From Breviolum minutum Mf 1.05b.01 (taxonomy: Eukaryota; Sar; Dinophyceae; Suessiales; Symbiodiniaceae), in the NCBI GenBank assembly GCA_000507305.1, contig DF240996.1, forward strand, positions 29,167 to 93,166: a stretch of DNA of 64,000 bases. Reading direction: 5' to 3'. Shown here piece after piece: positions 25,801 to 38,700 of this stretch (positions within the stretch are counted from its first letter, which is position 1; each line of letters begins with the position of its first letter). Made by a program: the position numbers and the translations under genes. Below the pieces are notes generated by a model that saw nothing but the letters and a program-made list of their open reading frames with translations, made no database searches and had not been told where the DNA came from.

Positions 25801-26197
25801 TCTAGTCAGAGAAATTCCAATGTTTTCATGCAGCACGTTTCGACTCACATTTCTACAGGAGAGTTGGTCTTGCAGGGGGGCTCTCGTCTGAAGCGGCGCT
25901 TGCTGCAGCTATTCAACTGGAAGGTTGGGAAAGTTGATAAAGGGGCTTGTGGATGCCACAACTCACGTGCATTCTCCAACATTGTGATGATGCTTGATTT
26001 CAGAAAGTGGGCCTGTGGCGGAATGTGGGGATCACTTTCTGGAGTTGTTGCACCAGGTGCTGCAGATTGATTGGGAAAGCTGGAGGACGGATTCTGGCAA
26101 AGCACTGATTCCTTTGCTCAATGAACTGAATCGTCCGCTGCCTCCGCCTGCAGAAAATGAGAACAAAATTGAATTGCACATAAATGCCTTGCGATAA
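22814..26197 (+). CDS. Leucine-rich-repeat protein gene
   Basis: Exons: 22814-23389 (GC donor), 23652-23745 (GT), 23894-23987 (GT), 24219-25080 (GC), about 25246-25440, about 25859-25923 and 26004-26197 (TAA). Phases agree for the first four joins. Exon 1 carries RNase-inhibitor-type repeats: VRILDLAGIPLG, LQWLNLSGCGIGDRG, LEAILLARNNLSD and LRLLDLSENPRL. Exon 2 continues with LQVLRLKHLKLQN. Exon 3 encodes YQDDILPLLKLLGAEAD. The long exon 4 starts DFDIVYLRTGNF and becomes hydrophilic and probably disordered. The last exon encodes HFLELLHQVLQIDWESWR and a Pro-rich tail. LRR proteins of this kind are protein-interaction scaffolds; partner and location are unknown. An alternative GTGAGT donor at 24900 lies inside exon 4. 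The 5' end may be upstream of 22814. The TAA is 513 nt before the ATG of the kinase gene. Confidence 0.65.
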
Positions 26198-26710
26198 ATT
26201 GTGCTCTCAGCTTCAATTGCAAACAGCATCAAAGCTTGTGCAGGGCCTATGGGTGCGGAGAACCGAGAATGTCTTCTAGAGTTTCCATTGTTTCTTTAGC
26301 TGTGAAGAGCTTGACTGAACGTTCGCCGCAGTGAAGGTGAGCTCAACGAAACACGTTGTCAGAGCAGTGGAGATGCCACAATGGATCTAATAGCCCACCA
26401 AAAGATGCCAACACCTCACAAATTATGCCAACACCTCACAAGAAGATGCGATCAGGAGCAAGACAGATCGTGGAATTGTCATGGACCATTTGCAGTTGAA
26501 CATGAACATACAGCAGCCCTTGTCACCAAAAACACGTCACACTGAAGAATCAAAACCGAACCTTTGTCATTCCACTGCTTCTTGGTGTAGTAGGGCCATT
26601 CAACAAGTGCAACTAAGCGAAAGAAAGCAGGACATAGGAGCAGAGGTCAACAACAGACAGAAGAAATTGAAAGACTCAGTGGCCTGGGCCATTCACCTTT
26701 AACTGGTGCC
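26198..26710. other. Short intergenic interval between LRR gene and NEK kinase gene
   Basis: No exon is supported. It holds two near-identical 17-bp units (core ATGCCAACACCTCACAA) spaced 20 bp apart near 26405-26442. Any trans-splicing acceptor for the kinase mRNA should lie here; several AGs precede the ATG and I cannot choose one. Confidence 0.4.
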
Positions 26711-29700
26711 ATGGACGAGAAATACCAAAGACTCAAGGCAAGCACTTTGAGATTTTCATGATTGTACTACTCGCTGTACACACTATCTGATACATGTATG
26801 TAGGTATACATAATGATTATATATAACATAGATATTACTTCTAGGTATTTCATCACTGGTGTGGTAGACATATTTATTGGCAGTCTATGGCTCTTCTACT
26901 GGAACTCTCTTTCAAGTGCTACCACCTCGTCTCTGAGCAGGTCTTGGGCAAAGGCAGCTTTGGAAAGGCTTACCTCGTGAAAAACACCGAGGTCCCCTCG
27001 ATGCACATGGGGATCAAACCAACACCTGTAGCGCTATTGTTCTTTGTTTTGAAACCACAGAATTACTTGAGACATAGAAGTTATCAGAGTGGTGTACACT
27101 GGCATAATATACATACAGACAGATGAATTTCCGATACCAGATTGGTGCAATGGTGAAATACTTGGGTGCAACATGACTACTGAGCTCCCCCCCAAAGGGT
27201 CAAGCTGTAAGATGCTGAATGTACTTGCTTACATGTACTTACAAAATCTTACCAATCGGGTTTTTCTGGCACTCATGTATTTCCAGTACACGCGACATGA
27301 ATGTTGCTGTAGTGAGTACTCTCTGTAATTGTTTGTAGTTTTCATTGATGTCACCCGCTACAGGGTGAATGTGATTCCAGAAAGCATATCCCATCAGAAT
27401 CACGAATCACTCCAGTGGCCGGTCGGAGCTTTCTTGTAAGCAGATGTTTGTGGACACAGACCTTCCCTTTCCAAAAATACGATCCACTGATCAGACAAAT
27501 TCAGCAAACTTCATCAAAATTCATCGGACTTCATCGAAATTCATTATGAGAAAGTCGGTTTTGCCAGGAAAATGCCTTTTGTGTCGTGAAGCAGATGGAG
27601 ACATCTGCAATGGAAGCGAAGGCGAATGGAGACACGAAGACACCAGGGGATTCATGCGGATAGATGGGTTTCATTTCACCTTCGAGAGCTCAGGGAATGA
27701 TGTAAGCCAATCTAAGGTTCCCGTTTCTGTGGGTTCGTACATTTCTGTGCGACGTGCAGGAACGAAATGAGGCTGTGAAGGAAGCAATGCTTCTGAGACT
27801 TGGCTTCACGGAAACAATCAATTGTAAATTGTATGGAGGAGAACCAGAAGGTTTTCAGCTCGCAAGATCCCTTCAGATACAAGTGCTTCGTAGCTTTTGT
27901 GTTGTTGGGTGCGAATACGCTGGCAGCCAATTTTTGGCCGAGGAAAAAGATGGATCATCCAAACATCATCCGTTTCAAGGAGGCTCAGGGACCCAGTCTC
28001 CGTTTCCTTCAAGCCTTCAAGCGAGGCGATCTTTGCAATGATGACCTTTCTGCCTATCTTCAAGTTGGATTTTGCAAAATAGGACCAAACAGGTATAGTA
28101 TACCAACATACCTGATCATACTTGAATGTCCGAACGACTTCGGTCGCTAGTTGCTGGCTGGTCAGCCGCTTTGCTCAAGCAAAAGCCATAGAGCGGCGCT
28201 GGGTCGGTGAGACCTGCAGAAATGGTCGGGGCCTGAGCCTTTGGGCCACCTGGCCTTTGCAGTTCTAGCACACCGAAACACAAAAACCAAAGTCATGTGA
28301 TCTCCACAAGTGTCCCTGAGGATCTGCCGAGACGAGGTGTATGTTGGATTTGGGCTAATTTCCCCAAAGCTTCCAGCACTTCTTACCTATTTAACAGGGT
28401 ATAGTAGTGCCCCCTCCTCAGATGATGCTGGTTGCGAAAAGTTTCTGCTCGCTCTGGCTGCCTGGGCGGCCCATTTACACCCAGAAAAAAGAGAGCTTAT
28501 TCTCAACACGATCGACAGATAGACTCTGGTACCTGAAACAGCCAGGGAAGAGTGATTTCACCACATGCACTGACTATCACAACTGAAGTGAAAGGATACA
28601 TGTTTCAGGGGCTTTGATGTTTGGTTCACCCTTCTCAGTCTAGTCTACACATTACCGTTGTAATCCATTGAGAGTTTTCGTACATGTTAGTTGCAACTTA
28701 CAACGGTTGTCTTGCAACAAGCATTGCAAAAAGATGTACCCAGAGCCTGTGACTGATGCTTCTGCTTGGATGGCAAAGATGGAAATGGCACAACCTGCCA
28801 GGTGGGGGTGGTGCCCTGGGCATTCATGCCGCCTCCTTTGGTCGTTCAGAAGCTCTGAAGGCCCAGCGGTTGATTGAAGTTACGTTGTCTAATGACGAAA
28901 AGATTGGGATAGCTTGGTAGGCTTAGGCTCCCAAGCTTAGCTACGTGGAAATTCCACCATCACCAAGTTGACAAGGGTCAAGCAGTTTCAGAGAATACAC
29001 GCTTATCTCATACAGTACATGTCAATACATGTCACATGCATCTGATGATTCAGTGGCTGGGTAATTTGAGCTCCTGGGGTTGCACAGACATGCCTTTTGG
29101 GCACTGGCTTCAGTATCATAGTTTCAAGCTCCCAGTCAATCAAGGTGAATCAATGAGATACCATACATGGTGACATAGTGACATAGACCATAATAGTGCA
29201 TAAAGTCACGTCTTCATACGTCATCGATACAACCAGAAACCCAAAAACTTGTAGCAGCACCATTTGTCCGGCTCAGGAGCAGGCTTTACGGTCCATGTCA
29301 TGCTCCAAGCCTGATGGCGGTGAGGCGGGAAATTGCAATGGAGCCAGCTCTGTCACATTGCTGTTGCGTGGAAGTCAAATTCCTATCAAAAAGAGAAAGG
29401 GACGCTTTCCAAAAAGTTTCTGAACATATGTCAGCCAAAATCATTGCACCATGGCAATCTGACGACTGGGACCGTCCTTTCGAGCATCAGACGTGTCAGT
29501 TATGGCTGGATAATCCTGAGTACAAAGGCTTTGTATCACGTGTGGAGTTTTAATCTCCCACCGTTTCGTGACATCTTTGCCCAGGAGTGGCTTCATCATT
29601 GGAATAGGGCTCCAGCTGTGGCACCATATGCCACCAACTTCCATGCCTCTCAGACGAGGAAGCAGTAAAAAGAATGTCGTTTTTGTTTGTCCTTCTATAA

Positions 29701-32700
29701 ACATGATAAAAGATTATCATCTATTTTGTAGATTTATAAAGTATAGATTCAAATTTCAATAAGTTGCTGCTTTTGACAGGTTGACCCTTGTGAAAGAATT
29801 CAGTTCCTAGCAGTTGTTGACCAAGGGAAGGATTGCTGGCCTGAGGTTAGAGATGCTCCGCCTGAGATGCAGTGGACAGGTGGTCACAAGGCACCAGTGT
29901 TGTGATGGACGTTCGATGCAGAATTGTCCTGCAGACGAAACGGCTACAAGACCAGAATTGCCCTGAAAGTTCTTCTGCGCAGTCCCTTGGCAGGCTTCCA
30001 CATTGACTGCGCAGCGGGTCTTCAACAGAGGTGGCCTACAGGACTGACTTAAAGTATTATTGAGCTGTTTCAAATTCATCTTTGTCCTTTGATAACATCT
30101 GGCAGTGGCAATGATTCTACACAACAGCATCACGTTTGGTTGTTTCGATTATCAGCAACAAATGGTCGTTTCAAATCAACCTTTACATGCTGAATCCCAG
30201 AGTGCAAAGTGAAGGAGTTGAACTCAGAGACGCTGAAAGCAAGAGCAGCATTGCCAACTCCACAGGTGAAGCATGTTTGAGCCACTTTGATTGAGGGAGG
30301 TACAATGCTTGAAAAACCTCAAACAGTCGAGATTTGCTGAGATTTGGACACAGGTCAATTAGGTAAGTCAGGAAATGTGACAAGGTTCTCAGATTGCTTC
30401 ATTCTGAATGAAGTTGGATTAGAATTAAACATGATTTACGATGTCGATGTATAATGCTGACAATTGATGGAGAAAAGCCAGCATCTTTTTGTCCACATCT
30501 GTAGCATTGCAGGGTGTGCGGGCTGCTGGGGCTCCCTCCGGTTGCACAGACCGTGACATCGGAAGGCGCATGCAGGGGATGGTCTGTCACTGTTCCTTCA
30601 ACGACTTTTAAATTGGCACCATTTGCATGTGCAAGTCCGATGGAAGTAAAAAATAGTGAACAATTGGAGGCTTGCAGCGCTGAACTGCGGGCTGCAGAAA
30701 ATCTGAAGCAGCCCAGCTCGAGATCAGCAAATCTACTGCTTCAATGGCCTTCAAGCATGCTTAGTAGAAGAGACCTGATATCAAGGTATCTGACAGTATC
30801 TTAATCCTTTTATACTTGGCCTTTGAGGGGCTGCTTGCTTTGTAATTATTTTGGATAGCCAGTTCCATTGTACACGTCAAACAATTTGACACTTGGTTGA
30901 TCCGATGCATACAAAACTGCCCCGTTGCTTTAGAAACCTCTTAGCCTGTTGGACCAGTTCTGATTCGTTGAGCCTTGGCACAAACACAAAAAATATACTG
31001 TAAGCCATTCGGGTGAATATTGTGAAGGGAAACGGGACATTTATTGGTCCCAGCTTGCCAGATTGGCTAGATACAAATGTGAGACTGCATCAGGCGGTAT
31101 GGAGCTTTAGTCATTTGTGGGGTTCAGAAACGCGAGCCGGGCTGCTGCTAGTGTAGTGACTAGTCCAGATGGCCCAAGGCCATTTCTGAAGTTCTGGTTT
31201 CCGATAAATCAACAGGACGTTTACAGTATTGTTTTATCATGTATTCCCACTTTTCGCAATCTCGGGGTCTATTCGTCAGAGTTCAGTTTGCTGGATTTCT
31301 AGATGTTGGCCCTCCGCCTCCAATCCTTCCTCGTGTGTTGAAGTGGATCCAGCGCAGGGTTCATAACCCGGCTTCTGAAGCCAACCTCAGCAGTTGTCAT
31401 GTCCCATGGTCCCGGCTAAAGTCGGTCATGGGGTGCTCAGTACCAAGCTGAGCTCATCCCAAGATGGCCGCAAGACAAACAGTTGCATTGTTACCAGTGT
31501 TGTCAACTAGATTCTATGGGATGATTTGTTTATTGACATTCAAAGCGTGGAAGAAGGACTGATTCGCACTTAAAACCTCAAAGCATACACTGTGGAATTC
31601 GACCATCATGGGATCTTAGATCTTGTTCAGATCTAACGAAGGCGCATGCGACAACAGGCCTTGCGTCACAAAGATGCTGATTAGCGGAGACATGTATCCA
31701 CACAGATGCATCGTGGTACATCCAGTTGAATGCTCGGAGAAGTGGTACCCTACATGTTTGAGCACCGGATCGCACACTGGGCAAATTGTCACTGATATTA
31801 CCATAGATTTGTTCGAATTCTTTTTTTGAGAGGTTTCGACCTTAACCAACAAAATCCATGGGAACATCCATGGAAATATCATGGAAACATCGATGGAGTG
31901 TCACTTGAGGTCTTCATCACCAGAAAGCATCGTCTGTGTATCGTGGTGACCTCAGATGGCTGGAGAACTGACTTTACTCCGACGGGCGGGGCTCGTATTG
32001 CCGCGAGGATTAAGGGAAGCCCAGTGGCCGGTTGCCCCTTGGAGGGTTTGCTTTATATATATATGTAATCCTCTTGTGAAGGGGCTACATGTGGCCTCAT
32101 GTTGACATGGCAAGCTTCCCGGGAAAGGTCATGGACTATGCTGATGGGGGAGACGTCCATATGAAGATCAAAAGCAGAGAGGCACCAATGAGAGAAGTGA
32201 TAGAAAGCAAACACCACCTTACAAAGTGTGGAGATGATTGAGAAAGCTATGGGATGGGATTGGCAAGCAGGAACATGTTTCAGCCAGCTTCTTGTTGCAT
32301 TGACCTGCCAGGGACAGCTGCTTGACGAGGATCAGCGGGGCTTGATTCAGCATGGGAAAGGAAGATGGGATTTGACAGGTTTGGAATATCTGGAACTGGG
32401 GAGATATGATGCATTTGACCTTTCATATTTGTGCCTTGGAAACTGTTGAAGGCATTTCAAGGCTGTAAACAACACTGGGCCAGGGGCCTTGAGAATGACT
32501 CCCCAAGAAGTGCATCAGTTCCTCCCTCATCTTGTGAGTTAAACCTGCCGCAAGGCGCAGATCTTGGAATGGTTCGTGCAGACCTGCTTCGCGCTGAAGC
32601 ATGTGCATGACCGCAAGGTGCATGGGCCGCTGGAATCCTTTTCCTTAAGCAAAATACACTGAATCAATGTGCAAGCGCTTTTACTTAATCATGTCAACAT

Positions 32701-35700
32701 GTGAAAAAAACATGGGTGCGGTTCTGTGAGGAAATGGTCGGAGGTGGTCATACACACATTATGATTGTACGTATGTAAGTCACAAGAGGACTTGCAATTT
32801 CTTTTGCTCAGTACTTTGTACACAGGGTAATGCTTAATAGCGAAAAAAACGCGGTTAATAGCGAAAAACACGCGGTTAATAGCGAAAAACAATGTTAATA
32901 GCGAAAGCTGTTTCAAGTAATAGTTAATAGCGATAAACAATGATAAACATATTTCATCTTTTAAATGATGAACAAAATAGAGCAGCACCCAGACTACCCG
33001 TTCTCCTTTAAGTAGACCCTCTGTACTTGGTAGAATATGAAGTTGTAGAAATGACACACAGATATGAGAGTGCAAGAGGATGCCAGGAATATCATGTCAG
33101 CCTGGAGGGGGGATACCACTTGTCAGAGATGGGTCGCCAAAATTGCCTGATTCGGCTTCAGGTGCTTCATCGAGATCTGAAGACTCAGAATATCTTCCTT
33201 ATGTCCAATGGTTGGGAGCTACAGTGGGTTGGTCGAGCTTGCACTTGATAATTTCCACCCCAAAACCAATGAACCAACGCTTAGAAACTTTTGCACACAT
33301 CTCGGGAACATTGAAATATCCTGATGTGATCTGTATGCGTGTCTGGTGACGTATCTATCTCTTGGTCTCAATGGTCGCCCAGGTTGTGTCAAGTTAGGTG
33401 ACTTCGGCATTGCAAGGGTATTGGAGTTCACCAAGGACCGGCTTCGGTGACTTCCGCCAAGCTGATACATCATTTGCATTCATTTTCATGACAACCAGCA
33501 TAATTTCTACACCCTCCCTTTGTGTTAAACGCCTCGGATGATTGGCACATCATTGGCTTACTTCGAGAAAAACATGTTTGTGCGGAAGATATCGAACATC
33601 CCGCAACGATTCGTATCCTGGTGAGTCGTGTTTGTCATGTCTTGTCATTTTTGGTTTGAAATTTCGCAGGACTATGCTCGAACCATGGCAACGGGCTGAG
33701 CTGGGAAAGCGCCCTTGGACATTCGTATGTGCACCATACACACTTCATGGCTGTTCCGCAGTGATTTTGAGGTCGGGACTCCATACTACCTCAGCCCGGA
33801 GATCATTAAGGACCGTGGCTGGACCTAACGGAAGGGAGGCTTCGCAATATTTCAAAAGGCCAAAGCCAGCAAGCTTGCAGCATTCTACCTGAAAGAGGGA
33901 GAGGTTTGGGCTCTTTGGGCTGATTAAGATGGTTGAACATCTCAAATTTGCAACTTGTACTTGTACTACTACGTTATATGTGTTTTTCCCTGATTTTTGT
34001 TGTTTATTGGTTTGAGGGGTTTGGCTTGTTGAGTCATACATTTGAGAGCGCTCAGGCATGAGTTTCCTGTGCCCTCCTCAATCCGCAAGACATCGGCTAA
34101 ACTTTCCCTCACCTCGTCTAGGATCGGCCTTACAACTTTACCAGTGACGTCTGGAGTCTGGGTGTTGTTCTCTACGAGGCTGGCATGAAGTTTCGAAAAA
34201 CCCGCTTTGTCTTTGTTTGATTTGTCCGGATTCCACTCTCGCAGATGAGTACACTCAAACATCCCTTTGATGCGGATTCGCTGGTCCTGTTGGCGAGCAA
34301 AATCCTGAAGGCCGGGGTACTGTGCAAATGTTTGGCAAGTGAAACAAGAAGTAGATCCCAGTAGATGGACATGTCAAGAACTAGAAGCTTTATCATGCTC
34401 AATAAAAATTCTGTGCAGATGCAAAGGATACAACCCAAGTACAATACACATTAGAAGGCAATGCCAAATTTCGCCACGATGTAGAGAGTTCAAGTTTAGG
34501 TTTAAGCTGCTCATTTTCTTGTTGCTTCAATGGCCACCATTTCGCAGGATCAATATCCTCCTCCAGACTCTTCCTACTCTCCCGAGCTCCTGTCATTGAT
34601 CAAGGCAATGCTGTGCAAGGCTTGGATTTTTGTTGGGCATGCGGCTTGCAACTGTATCACACACCAAAAGAAAGTTGCAATGCAAGCTAGAGAAAGCACT
34701 CTCTATCAAAGTTGACTTCCAAGAGACCTTTCTCAGCCTTCAAACAACAGCTATTTTGGATGTATACATGGCACCCGCAACATTGAAAAGGGAGCACAGG
34801 GGAGCTGAGAACCATACTACAGTTTTTCGAGATGGCTGGAATTCGGTATCTTTGTCCTGTGACTTCTGGAGATTGACTGCACATTGAAATTGTGGGTTCG
34901 GGGCTCCAAACTCACCAAAATCACCCAAAAGTCAATTCGGGGTAAAAGAACCAAAGCAAGCAAGCAGGGCAATGCTGTTTTTGCGCAAGCTGACATCGAT
35001 GCCTTGAGCGTCAATCCATGCAAACGGTGGCAGAATCCACTGTGCGTGAAAGTGTCATGCAAATAACGACCTTCAATCGGAAACTGCCATGCTAACTACC
35101 GTTTATTGTACAAACCACCATGCCAAGCAAATGGACCATGTCATCCATATGTTTTCACATCAGGGGGAAAAGATGTTGGCTTGGTGGATTTCTGAATTCA
35201 GACCTTACGTCTTTCGCGTTGAGCTCGACGTATACCGGCCCTTCTTTCTTCCTCGACCGCATCTTCAGCAGTTTGTATCAGACAGATCGTAGTTCGCCGA
35301 CGAAACTCTTCCAGTAAAGAACCGTTCATATCTTTCGTCAGCGGATCTGCCAACTGCTTCCAGGTAGGCGTCCATCGAAGTTGCAATGCACCGTTTTCCA
35401 CCAGCTGCTTCACCATTAAGATGTCGAGCGCAGCTTGTTTCTCCGAGGCCATACCACCGGTCTTGAGGACATGATCGTGTAATCCCTTTGCGTCCGTCAC
35501 AAGGCATCCAATGGTGCGTAGGTGATTGCGCCATTCCGGGTCAAACTCCAGCACACCAAAGCATAAGGCGTCGTACAAAGCTCGATTGTACAACAACCTG
35601 TCCCCTGCAGAAGCCATTGCGCTGCCCTCTGCAGCAAGACTGCTGCGAACCACCCTGCTGATCTTGTTGGAATGGAACTCCAACATGTTGGCAGCTGATG

Positions 35701-38700
35701 GTTTGTTGAAGACCTCCTCCGTGGTCATCAGGTGAACTTCTCCTTGTTGGGCACGACCTCCACTGCTGCCCAAAGAAGCATCAAAGTACGAAACGAACAC
35801 GACGTCACCATGTAGAGGACGAATGGTGATCTGTGCTCCGCCAGACTTGGCGGCTTCTTTCATAGTTTTCAACACCTTGTTTCCTTCCACAAGGTCTGCC
35901 ACACAAGCACTGGTCCCCTTCTGAGCCATTGCCGAAGTCACATAGAGGAACTCAGGCATCACCAAATGGGCTGGCCAGCGAAGTTGCATTATCAGCCTCC
36001 GGTAAGCTGACAACGATGCTCCTTGTAGTACCGCATCCTTCTCGGCGGAAGCATCCACTTCGGCTTCTTGTAAGTTGGCCACATAGTCCGACATGTCGTC
36101 ATAGAACACGCCTCCAACATACTTCGTCTTCACGCCGAGAAAGGTGACCGGCTTCTCACCAAGGTCTTGCCACTCCTTGATCGAGAATCTTTCGTTGATG
36201 GACTTCTTCAGGTAGTCCATGGTATCTTTTGCCGCCACCAGTAGACCATCATCCACGTGCAAGCAAAGGATCGCCGCCACATCCGAAGAGTCTTTCTTCT
36301 TCCAGATGTAAGTTGCCCTGCACATCGGAATCTCCTTGAAACCAACTTCCACCAAGAGCTCAGTGGCACGAAGATACCAGAGCCTAGGGGCTTCGCTAAG
36401 GCCATAGGCTGATTTGCAGACACGTAGAAGTTCTCCAGGTGCGACAGCCTTCTCTCCACCTCCTTGCCGGATAGGAACGCCGTACTGACGTCGAAGCTGG
36501 ACGCCATCCAACCTCTATTGGTGGCGATGCATTTCGCCATCTGAACTGCCACCCATGCCGTGGTTGGAGCGTCGCTCTTGTATTCCCCCAGGTGAGGGTC
36601 CAAGTGGCCAGGAATGACCATCCTTGACTTGGCACGCAAGATGCCATCCAAAGCTCCCTTGTTGACCCTCACGATACGAGCTGGGGCCTTGAAGATAAGG
36701 CGCTTGTCCACCTTCTGAATCTCCTCCGGTGAGAGACGTCTCACCACCTTGTTTTCGATCCAAGACATCCACTCCTTTCTGTCGGCCTCTTCGAACTTCT
36801 CCTTCTCGCCTTGGTCGAAATGCTTTGGGTCCAGTTCCTTACCGTTGGCCTTGTTCAAAAGCAGATAGGCCTCGCAGAAGGCCTGATTCCCGTCCTCTGA
36901 AATCCACAGCTTCTTCCAGTCCTCATAGTTGGTCACCATGACCTCGTAAACGCCGTCCGGCATTTCCACGTAGGTGCTCTTTTGCATGGGCTTCTCCTTA
37001 CGCAGGAACAAAGTCATACCCTTCCATTCCGCAGCACTCCTCCTGCGCGGTCTCAGCCTCATATCCTCTGCCGTCTCTTGGCAGATCATTCCAGTTCCAG
37101 CTTGTTCCTGCAGCATGACGGTGATTCTTCCTCCATAGCTACCAGACGGAGGCTTCTGAAATCTCTTCCTCGGTTCAATGTGGTACCGAGCGTTCACTAT
37201 CGGGAGGTCCAGCAAAGACGCCAGCTTCTTCACCTCAGCTCTACTCGCCCACTCATTCGACCTCCTTCCATTCCTCCTAGGAGTCGACGCCAGCATCGTG
37301 TAGTTCAACACTTCTTTGCGGATCCTCTTCCTCAAGCCATCCTCATCCATCAGGTCTACGTCCTCCTGTCTCTTCCTCTTGAACTGGATGGGGACGTCAT
37401 CTTGCAGATTTCTCCTCACGTCCTCTGTGAACTCTTCTTCTCTAGGCTGCCTCATGAAGATATCAAGCTGCTTCCTCAACTCCTCATTCTTCTCTTCTAC
37501 ATCCTTCTTCTGCTCTTCATTGCTTCTTCCAGGTTGCCTCAGACTTGTCTTGTCCTCTCGAGACTTCCTTTTCATCTTCTTGATACTCTTGATCGTCTTG
37601 ATCTTCACTTTCGCTCCTTTCAACAGCTTGGCGACTTCAGTAGCTTTACCTTTGCTTCGACCTCCTTTCGACACTCTCCGGATGACTCCTTCTTGAGGCA
37701 TCCAAGACTCCTCTGGCTCCTCAGGTTCTTCTTCGTCAGGTTGAGCTTGATTCGAACCTTCTTCTCAAGGTGCTCCTCCAACGCTCTGACTTCCTCCATT
37801 CTCTCCTCATGGTCCAGTGCCTCCAGCTCTGAAGCGGGACGAAGATTGGGAGCCGAAACCAAAAGACACCTTCCTCTCCACGAGATGTAGTACCTCTGTG
37901 AAGATTCTCTCATGATGATCAAAGCAGGGCCTCGCCAAAAGCCACCTCCTCTTCGGAACCGGGCTGTCTTAGGTGTGGGCACATAGAAAAACACCTTCTC
38001 TCCGGGATCGTACTCTCGATCTTCTCCTCGAGGTATACGTGTCAGTGCCCTCTTCAGTTTCTGCTGAACGTCTTGCCTCAGAAGAACTGCCCTAGCCGCT
38101 GCTCTCATCTCAGCAGCTCGGCTCACCTCTCCTTCCATGGTGAGTGAGTCACGGAGTGCCATGTTGCCCGCCGTGTCCTCCTCCAACAAGTCGGGGAACA
38201 AGGGACTCCGTCCAAACACCATTTGATAAGGGGTGTAGCCCTTCCTGGTCAACGTCATGTTCTTGGCCTGCACTGCGGCGCATAGGCAGTCTTTCACTTG
38301 AGTCGCTCCTCTAGCCTGATACTGCCAAATCAGCGACGTGCACATAGTTCCAAGCACCGCCCCATGCCTCTCAGCGAAGCCATGTTGCCACGCGGACCGT
38401 GCACCCGACACCTTTGAGTGGATGCCGTGTCCTTCCAACCATGCGACGAAAGCTCCATCGAACTCACCACCCTGGTCCAAGATCACATCCTCTGGACATC
38501 CATAGAGGGAACACCAATGGCGGTGAAATTTCCTAGCCACATGGGCAGCTGCACGGCTTCTCAATAGCACCGCCATATGGTATTCTTTCGGGGCCCCGGA
38601 AAGGACAAGCATCCTCCTCAAGGTTGCCTTCGTCGGATGCCCAAGTCTCTGGTGAAGCGCTCTGACCTTCCACTTCACCGAGCCCTTCCTGATCTTCTCA

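Larger units (their letters stand above)
27983..31909. other. Large NEK intron (3.9 kb) with other exon-like pieces
   Basis: The kinase reads in frame from GAG at 27982 to GTC at 31910, so this is intron. It nevertheless contains protein-like + strand frames that end in stops, listed separately at 28398-28522 and 29314-29553, plus a weaker one near 31306-31400 (Pro-rich). Most of the rest is AT-rich and empty. Confidence 0.6.

Noticed and set aside
32833-32949. CRISPR-like array
   Set aside because: The units are contiguous and decay along their length with no unique spacers, and the host is eukaryotic.
34817-35062. 81-codon - strand frame over the 3' LTR, with the same peptide again at 43437-43625
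   Set aside because: It appears twice only because the LTR is duplicated. It has no homology that I recognise.
35161-35172. CAGGGGGAAAAG as the polypurine tract of the element
   Set aside because: It is purine-rich only on the strand opposite to coding, so it cannot prime plus-strand synthesis in the normal way. Kept as an anomaly.
36982-37890. 302-codon + strand frame opposite the reverse transcriptase segment
   Set aside because: It is antisense to a Lys/Arg/Glu-rich coding region and has the Ser/Leu/Phe-rich look of a shadow frame. The - strand frames carry the real motifs.
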